64,000 nt of DNA from an uncultured Sutterella sp. GTDB lineage: Bacteria; Pseudomonadota; Gammaproteobacteria; Burkholderiales; Burkholderiaceae_F. Shown piece after piece: positions 62,334 through 64,000 of the stretch. A program made the position numbers and the translations under genes. The stretch spans positions 1 to 64,000 of the forward strand of contig CATVXH010000006.1 of NCBI GenBank assembly GCA_958347955.1, read 5' to 3'. The notes beneath the pieces were generated by a model. The model worked only from the letters and a program-made list of their open reading frames with translations, was not told where the DNA came from and did no database searches. Position 1 is the first letter of the stretch. Every line of letters begins with the position of its first letter.

Positions 62334-63323
62334 CTATCCGATAAATTTCCTGTGTGACATTTTTACGTTATGTTGCTTAACCAACGCGTAATGTAAAGTA
62401 GTATCGATTTTTTGATGCCCTAACAATTGCTGAACTTGTTCTATGGGCATTCCTTTGTCTATCGCAACCGTTGCCAAAGTTCGGCGAAACTTATGAGGAT
62501 GCACTCGGCCAATATTTAATTTTTCGCCATACTTTCGAAGTCTCGATTCAATTGCTCCAATTGTCATAGATCGTGAAGGTATTTTTAGTGAAACAAAAAC
62601 AGAAGAGTTATCGTCATTCCTTGATTGTAGATAATCCTGCAAATGAAGTTTTGTACGCGCATCAAAATAGACAACTCGAGCTTTGTTGCCTTTACCGAAC
62701 ACAACGCATTCACGCTCTACAAAATTTATATCTTCTTTTTTCAAATGAACAAGTTCACCAACACGCATACCCGTTGATGCCAAAATATCGATCATTGCTA
62801 AATCACGAAGAGAAGTACAGTTATCTCTCAAAATCTCGAGCTGTTCGTCTGAATAGATTTCTTTGATTTGTTTTTCTGCCTTTACTTTATGAATCCGTCT
62901 AACAGGACTTTTGATGATGAGGTCTTCATCTTCCATCCAACCAAAGAAGCTTGATAAAATCCGGCGCACATTATCCAGTGTTGTTCTACTAATCCCACGT
63001 TCTAGTTGGTAATTTTCCAGGTACTCCCTCAAATCATCAGTCGAAATTTGGCGGACTGGTTTTCTAACATACTCATTAAGACGACTGAGAGTTGACTCAT
63101 AATAATGAATAGTTTTATGTGAACAACCTTCTACTTTCTTGGCAGATAGAAATCTCTGAATGAAATCCTCATCATTATCGGTTGAGGGTAATTTATTCAA
63201 ACCCGACTGAAACATGTCATCATTCAATCTACAACTTAAAACTTTTTTTAAGTGAAGCAGTTGCTCATTGGAAAGTAAGCCAAACATATCCTGCAGAATC
63301 GAATTAATCAGAAGATCTTTCAT
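62334..63323 (-). CDS. Tyrosine recombinase (Xer-like), probable hsdS invertase
   Basis: A 329-residue integrase-fold recombinase with all catalytic residues: R187 (STGMRVGEL), H277-x-x-R280 (HPHKFRR), H303 (LLGHQKI) and nucleophile Y312 (LHYAL), with a likely K212 in the beta-hairpin. The N-terminal SAM-like DNA-binding domain spans about 52-135. It lies 6 bp beyond the right repeat of the hsdS switch. Such genes invert hsdS in other phase-variable type I systems, which is the inferred role here. Confidence 0.88.
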   Translation of the reverse strand: MKDLLINSILQDMFGLLSNEQLLHLKKVLSCRLNDDMFQSGLNKLPSTDNDEDFIQRFLSAKKVEGCSHKTIHYYESTLSRLNEYVRKPVRQISTDDLREYLENYQLERGISRTTLDNVRRILSSFFGWMEDEDLIIKSPVRRIHKVKAEKQIKEIYSDEQLEILRDNCTSLRDLAMIDILASTGMRVGELVHLKKEDINFVERECVVFGKGNKARVVYFDARTKLHLQDYLQSRNDDNSSVFVSLKIPSRSMTIGAIESRLRKYGEKLNIGRVHPHKFRRTLATVAIDKGMPIEQVQQLLGHQKIDTTLHYALVKQHNVKMSHRKFIG

Positions 63324-63516
63324 AACCGTTCAAACCTAAAGTTGTTTATATTGCAGGCAAGTCTATACACAAGAATTTTTAACTCAAATTTTTCATTAGA
63401 CCTAAAGGAGAGTTTTGAATTATCATTTTTCTAATGGGATTCCATTAGAAAGAAACGTTGTAATATATTGATATTACGATAGAAATTTTTGTTAAAAGTG
63501 CCTAGGGAGGCTGAGT
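63324..63516. other. Region between recombinase and transposase with two perfect dyads
   Basis: Contains TTTCTAATGG-GATT-CCATTAGAAA (63428-63451) and GTAATAT-ATTG-ATATTAC (63460-63477), side by side. They may be IS-end hairpins, or an operator or terminator. The recombinase promoter should also be here, though I could not place it. Confidence 0.45.
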
Positions 63517-63861
63517 ATGACCAAGCCGGGCTATCAAATTAGCTTTTCCAACGCCGACAACGTTTCGGCATGGGGTGGAATGGCTCTTTGGGCACAATTT
63601 TTAAAAGGTCTTCGCTTTAGAGATCAGCTGACTCGATGGTCTTTGCCTCATCCCCAATCCAATCGCGGCTATGATCCCTGTTTGCTTGTCGAACAATTTG
63701 TCACCAACGTTCTTTGTGGGGCCAATCGATTCTGTCACATGAATACTTTACGCACTGATAAGGTGATCCCTCAGATTTGCGATTGGTCTAAGATGCCAGA
63801 GCAAAAGGCTTTCATGGGCTCTGGTCACGCTAGAAGCGATATTACTATGAAGATAGGTTAG
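63517..63861 (+). pseudogene. IS1380-type transposase, N-terminal fragment
   Basis: A 114-residue frame with a strong GGAGG before the ATG. WGGMALWAQFLKGL, RGYDPCLLVEQFVTNVLCGANRFCHMNTLR and WSKMPEQKAFM follow the N-terminus of IS1380-family transposases (full length about 430). Similarity seems to end near codon 101, and a stop follows. The next 130 bp are bounded by an inverted repeat, so the gene appears interrupted or truncated; the remainder may lie beyond the window. Confidence 0.7.
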
Positions 63862-63989
63862 GGGAGCCAACTCCATTTTTCCAGTGCGGAATAATGCCTT
63901 CATTTTTCGGGGGCGACGACAATGCTGGGGAGAGATCCTTGAAGACAGTCTTCGCCTACGGATCCAGCTTTCCTGAGTTATTGGCTCCC
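63862..63989. repeat. 128-bp segment bounded by an imperfect inverted repeat
   Basis: The left end reads GGGAGCCAACTC and the right end, on the minus strand, GGGAGCCAATAACTC. No frame of note lies inside. It could be a small non-autonomous element inserted in or next to the transposase fragment, or the terminus of a larger element. Confidence 0.45.
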
Positions 63990-64000
63990 GTTCGTACGCA

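Overview
The window looks like a chromosomal stretch of a betaproteobacterium of the order Burkholderiales, most likely a gut Sutterellaceae member (Sutterella or Parasutterella type). This is inferred from a low-molecular-weight phosphatase next to an isc operon, the orn / membrane M48 / rsgA block, a DarP gene, many amino-acid transporters and a large metalloprotease-like autotransporter. No marker in the window fixes the species.

Layout. 1-100: 3' end of a 5S rRNA and its terminator. 142-4380 (minus): a symporter with a small membrane partner, a creatininase-family amidohydrolase and an M28 peptidase. 4547-8939 (minus): CstA, an MdtG-like exporter and an acyl-thioesterase-like hydrolase. 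9080-15458 (plus): a tyrosine phosphatase, then iscS-iscU-iscA-hscB-hscA-fdx-iscX without iscR, with trmD attached at the end. 16124-19198: YjiH/YjiG, a truncated M20 peptidase, and on the minus strand an arginase-fold protein with an unrecognised partner. 19432-27745: rplS alone, potE, rsgA, a membrane M48 homologue that has lost its zinc site, orn, rpsO and pnp. 27934-33512: a ybhGFSR-type ABC exporter with its TetR regulator last. 33522-44056: a hydroxyacid dehydrogenase, darP, uvrB, a CatB/Vat-type acetyltransferase, a NimA-like flavoprotein, a carbonic anhydrase, an Smr protein, trxB, ftsK and lolA. 44128-49503: an amino-acid permease, then argH, an ornithine-cyclodeaminase-family gene and an aminotransferase behind what looks like a sigma-54 promoter. 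49590-49782: two identical tRNA-Asn genes. 50136-53594: the autotransporter.

From about 53.6 kb the DNA becomes visibly AT-rich and mobile in character: an IS3-type relic, a DUF4268 gene, two broken genes, a serine recombinase, and a type I restriction-modification system (hsdR, hsdM, hsdS). The second half of hsdS lies on the opposite strand between short inverted repeats, and a tyrosine recombinase follows. Inverting this roughly 0.6-kb segment would restore a full-length specificity subunit of about 344 residues, so the locus reads as a phase-variable switch captured in its half-S orientation. The window ends in an interrupted IS1380-type transposase.

How the genes work together. The isc genes form a complete assembly line (sulfur donor, scaffold, carrier, chaperone pair, ferredoxin, IscX), but the usual Fe-S-sensing repressor is absent. 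Arginine and ornithine chemistry recurs: an arginase-fold protein, a PotE antiporter, ArgH and an ornithine cyclodeaminase homologue. All calls rest on reading the sequence and on remembered family features; no database search was run.
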